DNA of 64,000 bases. Source: Flavobacteriales bacterium (lineage in GTDB: Bacteria; Bacteroidota; Bacteroidia; Flavobacteriales_G; Salibacteraceae). This document shows positions 16,021-25,243 of this stretch, piece after piece. The stretch is from contig JAGQYO010000010.1 of assembly GCA_020435995.1 (NCBI GenBank), positions 1-64,000 of the forward strand, in the 5' to 3' direction. The position numbers and the translations under genes were made by a program. Position 1 is the stretch's first letter. Each line of letters starts with the position of its first letter. A model generated the notes under the pieces. That model saw only the letters and a list, made by a program, of their open reading frames with translations. It was not told the origin of the DNA and ran no database searches.

Positions 16021-19000
16021 TTGACAAAACGACGATTTTATGATAATATCTGTCCTAAAAGGTATTGCCTATTACTGTCCTTTGTGTTTACATCTATTCT
16101 TGCGCAAGCCCAGCTTTTAACCAATTCAGGAAAAGAATTCTGGTTTGCCTTTCCCGAAACCTATGATAAAGCAGCCGCTGTGTATTGGGTAAACATTACA
16201 TCAAATGGCGCGGCTAGTGGTACGGTTTCAATTCCGGGCAAGGCATGGACCCAGAATTTTAGTATCGCAGCCGGTCAAGTGGCGCGGGTTAATATCCCAT
16301 CCAATTTTGCTACTAATATTGGATCCGATATACTCTTTAATACGGCTATAAGAGTCACTTCGAATATTGATGTGGTGGTGTTTGCCATCACCTATCACCA
16401 ATTTAGGCACGAGGCATCTTTGGTACTGCCAAATGAAGCTTTGGGCACACGGTACCGAGCTATCACCTACCAATCGGAAATAAAGAGCGGTCTCCAAGAA
16501 TCTGAGTTTTGCATCGTAGCCGCTAATGACACTGCCGAAGTAGTTATCACACCAAAGGGTAATATTGCTGGCGGACATGCTGTTAATGTGCCCTATACCG
16601 TTAAGGTTCCACCAAACTACGTCTACCAAGCTCAAGCTCTGGCTGCAACCGATGACCTCACAGGAACTTTGATTGAAGGTAAAAACGAGAATAAATTTTC
16701 GGTTTATGCTGGCAACGTATGGTCGACTATTGTTTGTACGCCTAATTCTGATCCAATTTTGGAAGGTATGTTTCCTACAAATACTTGGGGAAGAGATTAC
16801 TTCGTGATACCTACGCCCAGTGTAAACAAGGATTATGTAAGAATTTTGGCAGATCAAGATTCAACACTAATTTTTAGAGACGGTGTGTACAGAAAATTGC
16901 TTAACGCAGGAGAATTTTATGCAGACACGATTTCAACCATCAGGCAATATACCAGCAACAGACCAATTGCAGCAGCACATTTTTTAGTTACTGGGCAAGG
17001 AGGATGTACGGGATACACCAATACTGACCCTTCTATGATTATCCTCAATGCTACGGAACAGATGTTTTTGGATTCGATTTCCTTTTTCGCAGTAGATACA
17101 TCAGCTATCGACAGCCATTTTGTGCATGTACTCACCCGAACGCCGGATACGGGAAAAGTGGTGATGGATGGGGGACAAGTATCGGGCTGGACGGTTTTTA
17201 GTCAGACTGCGGACTATGCCTACAAAACTGAACGTGTTCAACCCGGATCGCACCGCTTAGAAACCACAGGTTGTGGATTTATTGCATACAGTATGGGTAT
17301 TGGAAATGCGGTTTCTTATGGCTACGCAACGGGAGCTTCTCTAATGGATTTAGAAAAAGATATTAGTTATACCAATTTTTCGGGAAGTGACACCATTTGT
17401 AAGGATGATTCCATCCAATTTAAATCATTGCTTCGCGGTAACGTGGTGTCTTACAAATGGTATTTTGGCGATGGTGATTCTTCGGATTTAAAAAATCCGA
17501 CCCATTCATATTCTCAAACCGGTACGTACTACGTAAAGGCCTATGTGGTATATGAATGTGTTCCCTACGACACCATCCTCGATACCTTGGTTATCCCTGA
17601 GTTTTCTTCCAGTTATAATTTAACCACAGATAATGTATCTTGTTTTGGTGAACAAGATGGTTGGGCATCCATCAGCGGAACCTTTCTCAAACGGATTAAT
17701 TGGGATTCTAACATCACTCACAAAAGCATTGATTCAGCTTGGTCATTACCATCGGGGAATTACACAGTTACCATGCTCGACTCAGGGGGATGTGCCAGAG
17801 ATACTTTATTTACGATTACACAACCGCCCGTTTTAGCGATTGACTCCATTGTTCAAGATTCTGTTTTGTGCTTTGGCGATTCCACGGGCAAAGCTCGGGT
17901 TTACCCGTCAGGTGGTGTTGGGTCTTATGCCTATAGTTGGAACAACGGTCAAACAAATTTCACGGCGAATTCATTGGCGTTGGGAGCATATCGCGTAACG
18001 GTTTCAGATACCAACGGTTGTCAGCTAGATACATCCATAACGGTGTTGCAACCTGATGTACTTTCTTTATCAGGCTTTCAGCAAAATGTTCTTTGTTTTG
18101 GAGATTCCACGGGCATGGCGAAAGTAGAGGCTCATGGTGGTGTTTCTCCGTATTTGTACAGTTGGAAAAAATGGGGGGCCACCGTATTAAATGATTCTAT
18201 ATCGCAATTGAATGCCGATACATTTCGGGTGCAAACTGTAGATTTTAATGGTTGCCAGAAGGACTCCTTGTTTGTTATTTCGGAACCTTCAGAATTAAAA
18301 ATTGACTCAATTTCACTACTTCATAATTTGTGCTTTGGTGATAGCTTGGCCCAGAGCATTGTTTCTGTCTCCGGTGGCACCGGAAATTATACTTATGCAT
18401 GGAGCCCTAATGTAGCTCATCAAAGTGGTGATACGGCCTACAAGCTTTTAGCGGGCAATTACAGCGTTACAGTGTCCGATAGTAATTCTTGCGTGGCTTT
18501 AGATACCTTTACCATAACTCAGCCTAGTAATATGATTTTGGGAATCGCCAAGCGCGATGTTATGTGTTTTGGAGATTCTAGTGGCAAAGCATGGACATGG
18601 GCGAATGGAGGTACGGGGGCATATATCTATGCTTGGGGCACAAATGCACGCTCCCAAACAACAGATACGGCAAGTTTTCTCAAATCAGGGACCTATCAGG
18701 TGCAAGTTAGGGATGCTAATGGTTGTTTAAAAAGTACATCCGTAGTCATTGCAGAACCCACTATTTTAAATATTGATTCGATATTTCAAGATTCTGTTTT
18801 GTGCTTTGGCGATACTACTGGCCGAGCACGCGTTTATCCATCAGGTGGTACTGGTATATTGAGTTACCATTGGAGTAACAGTCAATCCGGATTTACGTCT
18901 AATTCTTTGTCCGTTGGATTATATCGTGTAACCATCACGGATGCAAATGGCTGTCAAATCGATACATTCATAAACGTGTTGCAACCTGCAATTCTGAGCC

Positions 19001-21201
19001 TAACTGGTTTTCAGAAAAACGTTTTATGTTTTGGAGGTTCTAATGGAATGGCCACCGTAAGTGCATCGGGAGGCGTTCTGCCTATCTCCTATCGTTGGAA
19101 CAACAAGGGAACAACGGTCTTGAATGATTCATTGACCCAACTTGCAGCTGATACCTTTAGGGTAATGGCCATCGACAAAAATGGCTGTAAAATTGATTCG
19201 TTGTTTACAATCACGCAGCCTGCGCTTTTAAAAATAGATTCTATTGTAGTCCAAAACAACCTTTGCCACGGAGATAGCACCGGTCGAGCTGTTGTATTTG
19301 TTACCGGGGGTGTAGGAAATTACATTTACTCATGGAGTCCTAATGTTTCAAGAAATTCATTAGATACTGCATTTTCTCTTGTAGCTGATACCTTTGTGGT
19401 GTACGTTGGTGATGGAAACGCTTGTTACTTAACCGATTCATTTTTTCTTACCCAGCCTCCTTCCCTTAAGGTTAATATATCAAGCGACGAAGTAAAGTGT
19501 TTTGGCGATTCAACGGGCAAGGCGTGGGTATGGGGTCTTGGAGGAATAACGCCTTATACTTATTTATGGGGCAACGCACAAACAACCGATACAGTATCTG
19601 GTCTAAATGCAGGGAATTACTATGTTGAATTAACAGATAAACACGGTTGTAAGGCCGATACAACTATTTACTTAAACCAACCAGATTCGCTAAATACAAC
19701 TCTCCAAGGAAATAACATACGTTGTTTTCAAGGAGACGATGGTTGGATAAAATTAATTAAATCTGGAGGGGTAGCCCCTTACACATTCTTATGGGCGCCG
19801 AATTCATTAGGACAAGGAACCGACAGTATTTTTAATTTAACTTCGGGCTCTTATTCTGTTCTTTTGGTAGATAGCAATGGCTGTAAAAGAAGGGATAGTT
19901 TGAGCTTATCTGAACCACCCAAAATCAAGCTTACATTAAATAATTCAGGGAAGGATACTATTTGCGTTGGAAGCCAAGTGCGGTTGACCTCAAATGTTAC
20001 CGGTGGAGTGGCACCTTACAGTTTTGTATGGAATAGCGGAAGCACCGCAGATTCAGTTATTGGCGTGCCTATGTCTACCGCAGCGTACTCCCTATCAGTG
20101 ACTGATTCGCGTAATTGTCCTGGTGATTCTCAGACATACTTTATTCATGTCCGCGATCTTATGGCGGATACCTTGGATGTAACCAGTAATAGTCCAGTTT
20201 GCTACGGGGAGCGCGTTCTTGTACAGGGTTGGCACAGTGGAAAATACCCACCATATTCCTATTCTTGGTCTCCGTTTGGCGATTCCTCTCTTGGGCCACT
20301 CAATAAGCTACTTTATAAAGCTACCAGCACTATTTTAACTGTTTCAGATGCTTGCGGTGTAAGTAGAAAAGACTCGGTATATGTGGATATTCATCCACTG
20401 CCATTAATTGAGTTGCCTGATACCGGTTACAAAGGGTGTGAGCCATTATCAATTATTGCTATCAATAAGCTCCACGAAGATGATTATGATTATTCATGGG
20501 ATTTTGGAGATGGTGGGGTGGCCCTCGAAAACCGGCCAAGCTATGTTTACAAGGCAGCCGGAGATTATAGAATATTAGTAACTGTAATAAATAAATATGG
20601 GTGTAAAGTTTCCAATGACGGCCACACGCCAGTTACAGTTTGGCCTAAACCTAAAGCGGCTTTTAGTTTGAATAAACAAACAGCTAAGGTAAATGAGGCT
20701 TCCTTTCGGGTGGAAGATTTGTCGTTGGGATCCGCTTCAAACAACTGGTATCTGTTCGATACCATCATCGGTTCTGGAAAAGTATTCGAAGTAGTTTTGG
20801 ATGATACAGGAAATGTGGCTATAACTCTTTTGGCTATAAGTGAGCATGGATGTTTGGATACCACATCTCAGAACGTTTTAGTTACCCCAGATCATGTTGT
20901 TAAAGTTCCTAATGCGTTTAACCCAAGGTTGAACGGTGGAGGGGGAAATGGCTCATTTGATCCTGATAGCCCTGATAACCAAGTATTTTTTCCGTTTGTA
21001 GAACACGCTGAAGAATATGAGTTAATGATATTCGATAGATGGGGTGAAATGATTTTTAAATCGAACGATCCTAAATACGGATGGGATGGCTACTACAAGG
21101 GCGAGTTGAGCCCGCAGGATGTGTATTTGTGGAAACTCCATGTGGTATTTACTGATGGACTCGAAAAAACAATGATGGGGGATATTACCTTATTGCATTG
21201 A
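16021..21201 (+). CDS. Giant SprB-repeat surface protein with IgGFc-binding-like and PKD domains, T9SS type B (CHU_C) cargo
   Basis: This 1726-residue secreted protein has a signal peptide (hydrophobic core to about residue 30), an IgGFc-binding-like N-terminal region (GKEFWFAFP, about 35-450) and a PKD domain (WYFGDGDSSD, about 480). Ten SprB-type repeats follow (about 540-1297; hallmark C-F-G-D ... GG ... Y-W ... NGC ... QP), then further Ig-like/PKD domains (YSWDFGDGG, about 1487). The C-terminal CHU_C gliding-motility-type sorting domain runs from about 1640 (VPNAFNP ... FDRWGE ... WDGYYKG). Type B cargo is exported by the type IX system with a dedicated PorP/SprF partner, which is the next gene (TGATG overlap). 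The start is TTG; no in-frame ATG precedes the signal peptide. Probable role: adhesion or gliding. Confidence 0.9.
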   Translation: MTKRRFYDNICPKRYCLLLSFVFTSILAQAQLLTNSGKEFWFAFPETYDKAAAVYWVNITSNGAASGTVSIPGKAWTQNFSIAAGQVARVNIPSNFATNIGSDILFNTAIRVTSNIDVVVFAITYHQFRHEASLVLPNEALGTRYRAITYQSEIKSGLQESEFCIVAANDTAEVVITPKGNIAGGHAVNVPYTVKVPPNYVYQAQALAATDDLTGTLIEGKNENKFSVYAGNVWSTIVCTPNSDPILEGMFPTNTWGRDYFVIPTPSVNKDYVRILADQDSTLIFRDGVYRKLLNAGEFYADTISTIRQYTSNRPIAAAHFLVTGQGGCTGYTNTDPSMIILNATEQMFLDSISFFAVDTSAIDSHFVHVLTRTPDTGKVVMDGGQVSGWTVFSQTADYAYKTERVQPGSHRLETTGCGFIAYSMGIGNAVSYGYATGASLMDLEKDISYTNFSGSDTICKDDSIQFKSLLRGNVVSYKWYFGDGDSSDLKNPTHSYSQTGTYYVKAYVVYECVPYDTILDTLVIPEFSSSYNLTTDNVSCFGEQDGWASISGTFLKRINWDSNITHKSIDSAWSLPSGNYTVTMLDSGGCARDTLFTITQPPVLAIDSIVQDSVLCFGDSTGKARVYPSGGVGSYAYSWNNGQTNFTANSLALGAYRVTVSDTNGCQLDTSITVLQPDVLSLSGFQQNVLCFGDSTGMAKVEAHGGVSPYLYSWKKWGATVLNDSISQLNADTFRVQTVDFNGCQKDSLFVISEPSELKIDSISLLHNLCFGDSLAQSIVSVSGGTGNYTYAWSPNVAHQSGDTAYKLLAGNYSVTVSDSNSCVALDTFTITQPSNMILGIAKRDVMCFGDSSGKAWTWANGGTGAYIYAWGTNARSQTTDTASFLKSGTYQVQVRDANGCLKSTSVVIAEPTILNIDSIFQDSVLCFGDTTGRARVYPSGGTGILSYHWSNSQSGFTSNSLSVGLYRVTITDANGCQIDTFINVLQPAILSLTGFQKNVLCFGGSNGMATVSASGGVLPISYRWNNKGTTVLNDSLTQLAADTFRVMAIDKNGCKIDSLFTITQPALLKIDSIVVQNNLCHGDSTGRAVVFVTGGVGNYIYSWSPNVSRNSLDTAFSLVADTFVVYVGDGNACYLTDSFFLTQPPSLKVNISSDEVKCFGDSTGKAWVWGLGGITPYTYLWGNAQTTDTVSGLNAGNYYVELTDKHGCKADTTIYLNQPDSLNTTLQGNNIRCFQGDDGWIKLIKSGGVAPYTFLWAPNSLGQGTDSIFNLTSGSYSVLLVDSNGCKRRDSLSLSEPPKIKLTLNNSGKDTICVGSQVRLTSNVTGGVAPYSFVWNSGSTADSVIGVPMSTAAYSLSVTDSRNCPGDSQTYFIHVRDLMADTLDVTSNSPVCYGERVLVQGWHSGKYPPYSYSWSPFGDSSLGPLNKLLYKATSTILTVSDACGVSRKDSVYVDIHPLPLIELPDTGYKGCEPLSIIAINKLHEDDYDYSWDFGDGGVALENRPSYVYKAAGDYRILVTVINKYGCKVSNDGHTPVTVWPKPKAAFSLNKQTAKVNEASFRVEDLSLGSASNNWYLFDTIIGSGKVFEVVLDDTGNVAITLLAISEHGCLDTTSQNVLVTPDHVVKVPNAFNPRLNGGGGNGSFDPDSPDNQVFFPFVEHAEEYELMIFDRWGEMIFKSNDPKYGWDGYYKGELSPQDVYLWKLHVVFTDGLEKTMMGDITLLH
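17838..19700 (+). repeat. Tandem duplication of a four-repeat SprB block (about 933 bases per copy)
   Basis: SprB repeats 2-5 and 6-9 align one to one: 2 with 6 (SVLCFGD.TG.ARVYPSGG), 3 with 7 (GTTVLNDS-type loop), 4 with 8 (YSWSPNV), 5 with 9 (SGKAW / TGKAW). A 29-base exact match starts at 17853 and again at 18786, giving an offset of 933 bases (311 codons). Confidence 0.8.
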
Positions 21202-22196
21202 TGAAGGTTCGGTTGCTTATACTGGTTTTAGTTGGTTTTTCGTTTGCAAAAAAAGCAAGAAGTCAAGACCCACAAATCTCTCAATTTATTTTTGCTCCAG
21301 TTTATTTAAACCCAGCTCTGGCTGGCGAAACACGGCAATGGAGATTTACGATTAACAGTAGAATTCAGTGGCCATCTACCAAGGCAAAATATGTTTCAAA
21401 CGCATTGACGGCTGAGTACAATGTGGAGGCAAATCACTCGGGTTTGGCGGCACAGATATTACATGACGAATCGGGATCAGGAAAACTGACCTATGTGAGT
21501 GCTGGAGGGGTTTATTCTTATAAAGCCTACCTAGGTAGAAAGTTAAAATTGAATTTTGGAATCAAAGGATCTTTCAACCAAAGATACTTCGATCGTGGTG
21601 CTTTGATTTTCGCATCTGATATAGCTGAAAATTCTAGCAATGCGGCACCCCTCGATTTGAAGGAAAATGTAAAATATTTTGATGTGGGAAGTGGAGCGGC
21701 ATTGGTCTCGCGTAGATGGTGGGTAGGCATATCATTGGATCATTTAAACCGCCCGAACTACGCTTTTAGTTCAACCGAATCTCGTTTGGCATTAAAATAT
21801 TCCCTTCATGCTATGTATGAGTTTGTTACAGCAAGGGACAAAAAGAAGCAAATCGCGGAAAGTATTGTTGTCGGTGCCAATTACAAGGGTCAATTAGAGT
21901 GGGATCAACTGGATATCGGCGGTTTTTATAATTACCATAACGCTATTTTTGGTATCTTTTATCGCGGTGTTCCAGTGCAATCAACCGTTCCAAATAACAT
22001 CAATCAAGATGCAATGATCGTTATTGCTGGCTACAAATGGCTCGGTTTGAGAATCAACTATTCTTATGACATTACGGTATCTAAAGTGTACAAAGAAACC
22101 GGTGGCACCCACGAATTTAGCCTCATTACTGAATACCCTTTTCGCCCTCCAAAAAGAAGACGAAGCAGCAGAATATTGCCGTGTCCCAAATGGTAA
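21201..22196 (+). CDS. PorP/SprF-family type IX secretion outer membrane protein
   Basis: This protein of about 331 residues has a signal peptide and the PorP/SprF opening after cleavage: QDPQISQFIFAPVYLNPALAG, followed by a predicted 14-strand beta barrel. Members bind CHU_C-type cargo at the cell surface and are encoded directly after it, as here. The ATG overlaps the adhesin stop by one base; the TTG just before it is less likely. The Arg-rich end (PPKRRRSSR) is unusual for the family but follows the last strand. No terminator is visible downstream. Confidence 0.92.
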   Translation: MKVRLLILVLVGFSFAKKARSQDPQISQFIFAPVYLNPALAGETRQWRFTINSRIQWPSTKAKYVSNALTAEYNVEANHSGLAAQILHDESGSGKLTYVSAGGVYSYKAYLGRKLKLNFGIKGSFNQRYFDRGALIFASDIAENSSNAAPLDLKENVKYFDVGSGAALVSRRWWVGISLDHLNRPNYAFSSTESRLALKYSLHAMYEFVTARDKKKQIAESIVVGANYKGQLEWDQLDIGGFYNYHNAIFGIFYRGVPVQSTVPNNINQDAMIVIAGYKWLGLRINYSYDITVSKVYKETGGTHEFSLITEYPFRPPKRRRSSRILPCPKW

Positions 22197-22280
22197 ATTG
22201 AAAACCTTTTTTGACTCTGGGTATTTTTCACAAGGCTGATTGGTTAGTATAGGTTTTGCCCCGTTCATTTTGATGAGTTT

Positions 22281-22370
22281 AACCCAATAATTTACCTTTA
22301 CTTTGTTACAAGAATTGCAAATATTTACCCTTACTTTGATACGAAACGAAAGTCGTTACCCAATAAGTCG
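22281..22370 (+). repeat. Imperfect direct repeat with duplicated -7-like elements
   Basis: ATTTACC(T)TTACTTTG occurs at about 22290-22304 and 22323-22338, and ACCCAATAA occurs at 22282-22290 and 22359-22367. The TTTACTTTG parts resemble the -7 box with a one-base shorter spacer. It lies before the 130-residue gene and could hold its promoter. Confidence 0.35.
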
Positions 22371-22393
22371 CTTTAAATAACCAGTTAGTAATC

Positions 22394-22786
22394 ATGGAAA
22401 AACTGCCTCTATATCCGCATTTGCTAGAGCTAGCCATAGAAATATTGGATGCCAAAAACGAATATCACAACAAAACACCTTCTGAAAACGAAATGCATCG
22501 AGCGCAATATTTGGCCGATGGTTTTGAAAAGATAATTGACCGCCAACGGACCAAGTATCCATATTTAAAGGACGAAGATCAGATTATTGAAGCGGTTGAT
22601 TTTATGACAGCTTATTGTTCCATTCATTTTTCCGAAGATTTTTTCAAGTGGTTCGAATACACTTTCAAAATACTCATCAACGTTTCGACTTTTCAGGCGA
22701 ACGTAAATCCAAATACTCGAGCTTTTCAGTTCGTTCAGCGTATCCATAAAACTTCCGGTGATTATTTGGATGATTGGAAAGCGTAA
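22394..22786 (+). CDS. Conserved-looking hypothetical protein (130 residues)
   Basis: I do not recognise a family. The protein is acidic-to-neutral, mostly helical, without signal peptide or membrane segments (EKLPLYPHLLELAIEILD, then QRTKYPYLKDEDQIIEAVDFMTA). Normal codon use and an ATG with an upstream gap suggest a real gene. It faces the small HTH gene tail to tail, with 30 bases between stops. Confidence 0.55.
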   Translation: MEKLPLYPHLLELAIEILDAKNEYHNKTPSENEMHRAQYLADGFEKIIDRQRTKYPYLKDEDQIIEAVDFMTAYCSIHFSEDFFKWFEYTFKILINVSTFQANVNPNTRAFQFVQRIHKTSGDYLDDWKA

Positions 22787-22816
22787 TTGAAGACTTAGCC
22801 AACCAAAATTATCGTT

Positions 22817-23146
22817 TCAATTCCGATCAATCAGTCCAAGTTTTTCCAATTTACTCCTAATAGCTCCGTAGGAACGCTTTTGAGTTTTGGCAATTTCACC
22901 GATACTTGCTTCGGTTTTAAATAGTCCAACAACAATATCCTCTTCATCTTCGGTCCATTTGGCACCTTGTCTTTCAGGACTGTTTTTTACTGTGCTTTTA
23001 TTCGAAATAACACCACTTGCAAAAAACAAGGCCCTAATAACTTCTGGATTGTTGTAAGGACTATTTTTCGGTAAAATTTCGCCAGTAATTGGATCAATCC
23101 CATTGGCTAGAGCGGTAATAATTGTCGCGGCTTTTTGCGTATCCAT
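22817..23146 (-). CDS. Small helix-turn-helix DNA-binding protein
   Basis: This 109-residue protein starts at MDTQKAATII; a longer frame from 23191 adds a Cys/Ile-rich segment unlikely to be real. The first part contains LANGIDPITGEILP and YNNPEVIRALF, a module seen in small proteins with a C-terminal DNA-binding tail. The last 50 residues (KWTEDEEDIVVGLF ... IGEIAKTQKRSYGAIRSKLEKLGLI) form a Myb/SANT-like helix-turn-helix that reads like a sequence-specific binder. Target and role are unknown. Confidence 0.65.
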   Translation of the reverse strand: MDTQKAATIITALANGIDPITGEILPKNSPYNNPEVIRALFFASGVISNKSTVKNSPERQGAKWTEDEEDIVVGLFKTEASIGEIAKTQKRSYGAIRSKLEKLGLIDRN

Positions 23147-23313
23147 CGTGATAAATTTTTGGAAGACCAAGATAATTAGGGGATTACACATTTACAAGAC
23201 ATGAAACTCATTTTTTTTCGAACGCACTGGAGCATGATTTTCAATCCGGCCTAGATCAAACCCTTTCTAAAGATTACATTTGAAAATGACATGATAAAGA
23301 ACTTGATAGTTAT

Positions 23314-24114
23314 TTGTTTCGCCTAGATCATATACTCAAAGAAAACCTAATCGCCTCCTATGTGGTGGAAGAAGGTATACCCTGTTTTTCGCCTAAAAGT
23401 GAAATAGAAACAGCCTATGACAAATATGAAAGCATTGAGAATAACATTGACTTTTATACATGGCTCGTGTACGGACATAGACCAGAGCGCAATGTTTATG
23501 CAAGGGTAAATGATTTGCTACATGAATACCTCAAATCGGATGGCTCCAGCATTATTTTAGATGTTGGTTGCGGTGTGGGGCGAACCATTTATGATATTGC
23601 GGAGAAATACAGGGAGACACATTTTATTGGTTTTGATTATTCGTTGAATATGCTGCAGCGTTCCAAACAAATATTAATTGAAGGCGGAAAATTGCTTGTT
23701 GATCTATCAAGTTCAGGGTTTCAAGATTTTGATCTTAAATGCAAAAAGCTGAACAATGTTCATCTGGTACAAGGCAGTGTGAATGAGTTGCCATTCAAAC
23801 CTAACTCATTCGATGTGCTCGTCAATACATTTCTCATCGATAGGGTGGAGAACGTTCGTTCTGCCATCGAACAAATGGCCTTGGTTTTAAAACCCGGTGG
23901 ATTGTTTGTACTGGCTAGTCCACTCAACTTCCAAACCCGCGAGAATTGGAAATACGGTCAAACTGAAACCTTAGTAGAACTGATCAAAAGTCAAGGAATT
24001 GAAATCGTGAAATCGGAGGGTGGCATACCTCATAAAGAAGTACTCGACGCTCGTGGAAATTTTAAAATGTGGCAAACCCTAATAATTTGGGGAAGGAAGT
24101 CCAATCCTCTTTGA
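23314..24114 (+). CDS. SAM-dependent methyltransferase, class I
   Basis: This 266-residue protein has the Rossmann methyltransferase motif I in IILDVGCGVGRT (about residues 76-87), an acidic motif II region after HFIGFDYSLNM, motif IV-like NSFDVLVNTFLID and LVLKPGGLFVLASP. It belongs with Methyltransf_11-type enzymes; the substrate cannot be told. The start is a TTG; there is no in-frame ATG between it and the upstream TGA at 23287. The next gene, truA-like, begins 24 bases after its stop, so they may be cotranscribed. Confidence 0.75.
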   Translation: MFRLDHILKENLIASYVVEEGIPCFSPKSEIETAYDKYESIENNIDFYTWLVYGHRPERNVYARVNDLLHEYLKSDGSSIILDVGCGVGRTIYDIAEKYRETHFIGFDYSLNMLQRSKQILIEGGKLLVDLSSSGFQDFDLKCKKLNNVHLVQGSVNELPFKPNSFDVLVNTFLIDRVENVRSAIEQMALVLKPGGLFVLASPLNFQTRENWKYGQTETLVELIKSQGIEIVKSEGGIPHKEVLDARGNFKMWQTLIIWGRKSNPL

Positions 24115-24138
24115 GGTAGATGAACCATTTTTGTTGCT

Positions 24139-24939
24139 ATGGCGAAGTACAAATACAGGTACTTATTTTTTATTCAATACTTAGGTTTTCGCTTTCATGG
24201 CTGGCAAAAACAAGGAGATTTGAAGACTGTTCATTTTATGATCGACAAAACCCTGCCTTTTGCCTTAGGTCATTCTAGTTTTAAAACAATGGGCTCAAGT
24301 CGTACCGATGCCATGGTCTCTGCTGAGTTATCAGCTTTCGAGCTGTTTTTACATGAGCCAATAGCACATGATTTTTTAGCTGTTTTCAACTCCAATCTAC
24401 CACCAGACATTAAAGCCCTTCGAATGGTTGATTTAGAGGAATACCCTGATTTCAACATTTTGCAATCCGCCATAAATAAGGAGTACCGTTATTATTTTTC
24501 TAGTGGCCAGAAAGCGCATCCGTACGCGAGTCCATTTATTTACACAGAATTGCAACAGCTCGATACCAATCTTATGGCGGAGGGCGCCAAGCTTTTTGAA
24601 GGGACCCATTTTTTTGGTAGATACGGCACCAAAACTGGGACGAATACCACCTTAGAAAGAACGATAACCACAAGTGAAATTTGCGAGTGTTTGGATTTTA
24701 AAGCCGGTTTTTTTCCTAAAAAGGTATTTGAATATCGTGTTGCTTCCAGTGGGTTTATGCGCAACCAAGTGCGGCTTATAATGGGTCAATTGCTAATGCT
24801 CGGCTTGCATCAATTAACGTTGGAAGAAATTGAAGAGTCGCTTTTGCAGTCGGAGCAATACGAATCCTTGAATTATATTGCCCCGTCGTCTGGATTGCAT
24901 TTAATAAGTGTGCAATTTGAGGGATTTGGTCAACCATAA
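24139..24939 (+). CDS. TruA-family tRNA pseudouridine synthase paralogue
   Basis: This 266-residue protein has the TruA fold: YLGFRFHGWQKQG at the start, catalytic Asp D57 in SSRTDAMVSA, RYYFSSG, and a C-terminal GFMRNQVRLIMGQLL. TruA converts U38-U40 of tRNA anticodon stems to pseudouridine. The catalytic loop differs from the standard GRTDAGVHA (Gly to Met, His to Ser), as in a Bacteroidota-specific paralogue group, so substrate range may differ from classical TruA. No frameshift or truncation is seen. Confidence 0.8.
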   Translation: MAKYKYRYLFFIQYLGFRFHGWQKQGDLKTVHFMIDKTLPFALGHSSFKTMGSSRTDAMVSAELSAFELFLHEPIAHDFLAVFNSNLPPDIKALRMVDLEEYPDFNILQSAINKEYRYYFSSGQKAHPYASPFIYTELQQLDTNLMAEGAKLFEGTHFFGRYGTKTGTNTTLERTITTSEICECLDFKAGFFPKKVFEYRVASSGFMRNQVRLIMGQLLMLGLHQLTLEEIEESLLQSEQYESLNYIAPSSGLHLISVQFEGFGQP

Positions 24940-25243
24940 AAAGACAGTTGTGCGGCCTAGATTTTTTTATTTTTAAGAATATGAAACCTTCCATTCTATT
25001 CTAGGTCATTGTTTTTTTCGTTTTTCATTCTTATTTTGGTCACTTAAAGTTTAGTATATGCGGTGGAGAGCCCTTTTTATGGTAATTGTTGTAGCTTTTG
25101 CATCGGTGTATTTGTTGTTATTTTGAAATAAAACACCGCTTCAAAAAAATCGGGTAATTAAGTTCCCGAGCATGCTGATCATCCCAGTAGGTGTTGGTCC
25201 TTGCTAAGCTTTTTTATTTTTACCAACTTTATTTATTGCTAAT
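24940..25243 (+). other. 304-base intergenic gap
   Basis: The gap is AT-rich with several T-runs but no clear hairpin terminator. It contains one possible 22-codon membrane micro-ORF, listed separately. No RNA gene is recognised. Confidence 0.4.
25058..25126 (+). CDS. Possible 22-residue single-span membrane peptide
   Basis: From ATG 25058 the frame reads MRWRALFMVIVVAFASVYLL then LF and stop. Two Arg precede one uninterrupted hydrophobic helix. The positive-inside pattern fits a membrane micro-protein, but a chance ORF in an AT-rich gap is at least as likely. Confidence 0.25.
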   Translation: MRWRALFMVIVVAFASVYLLLF

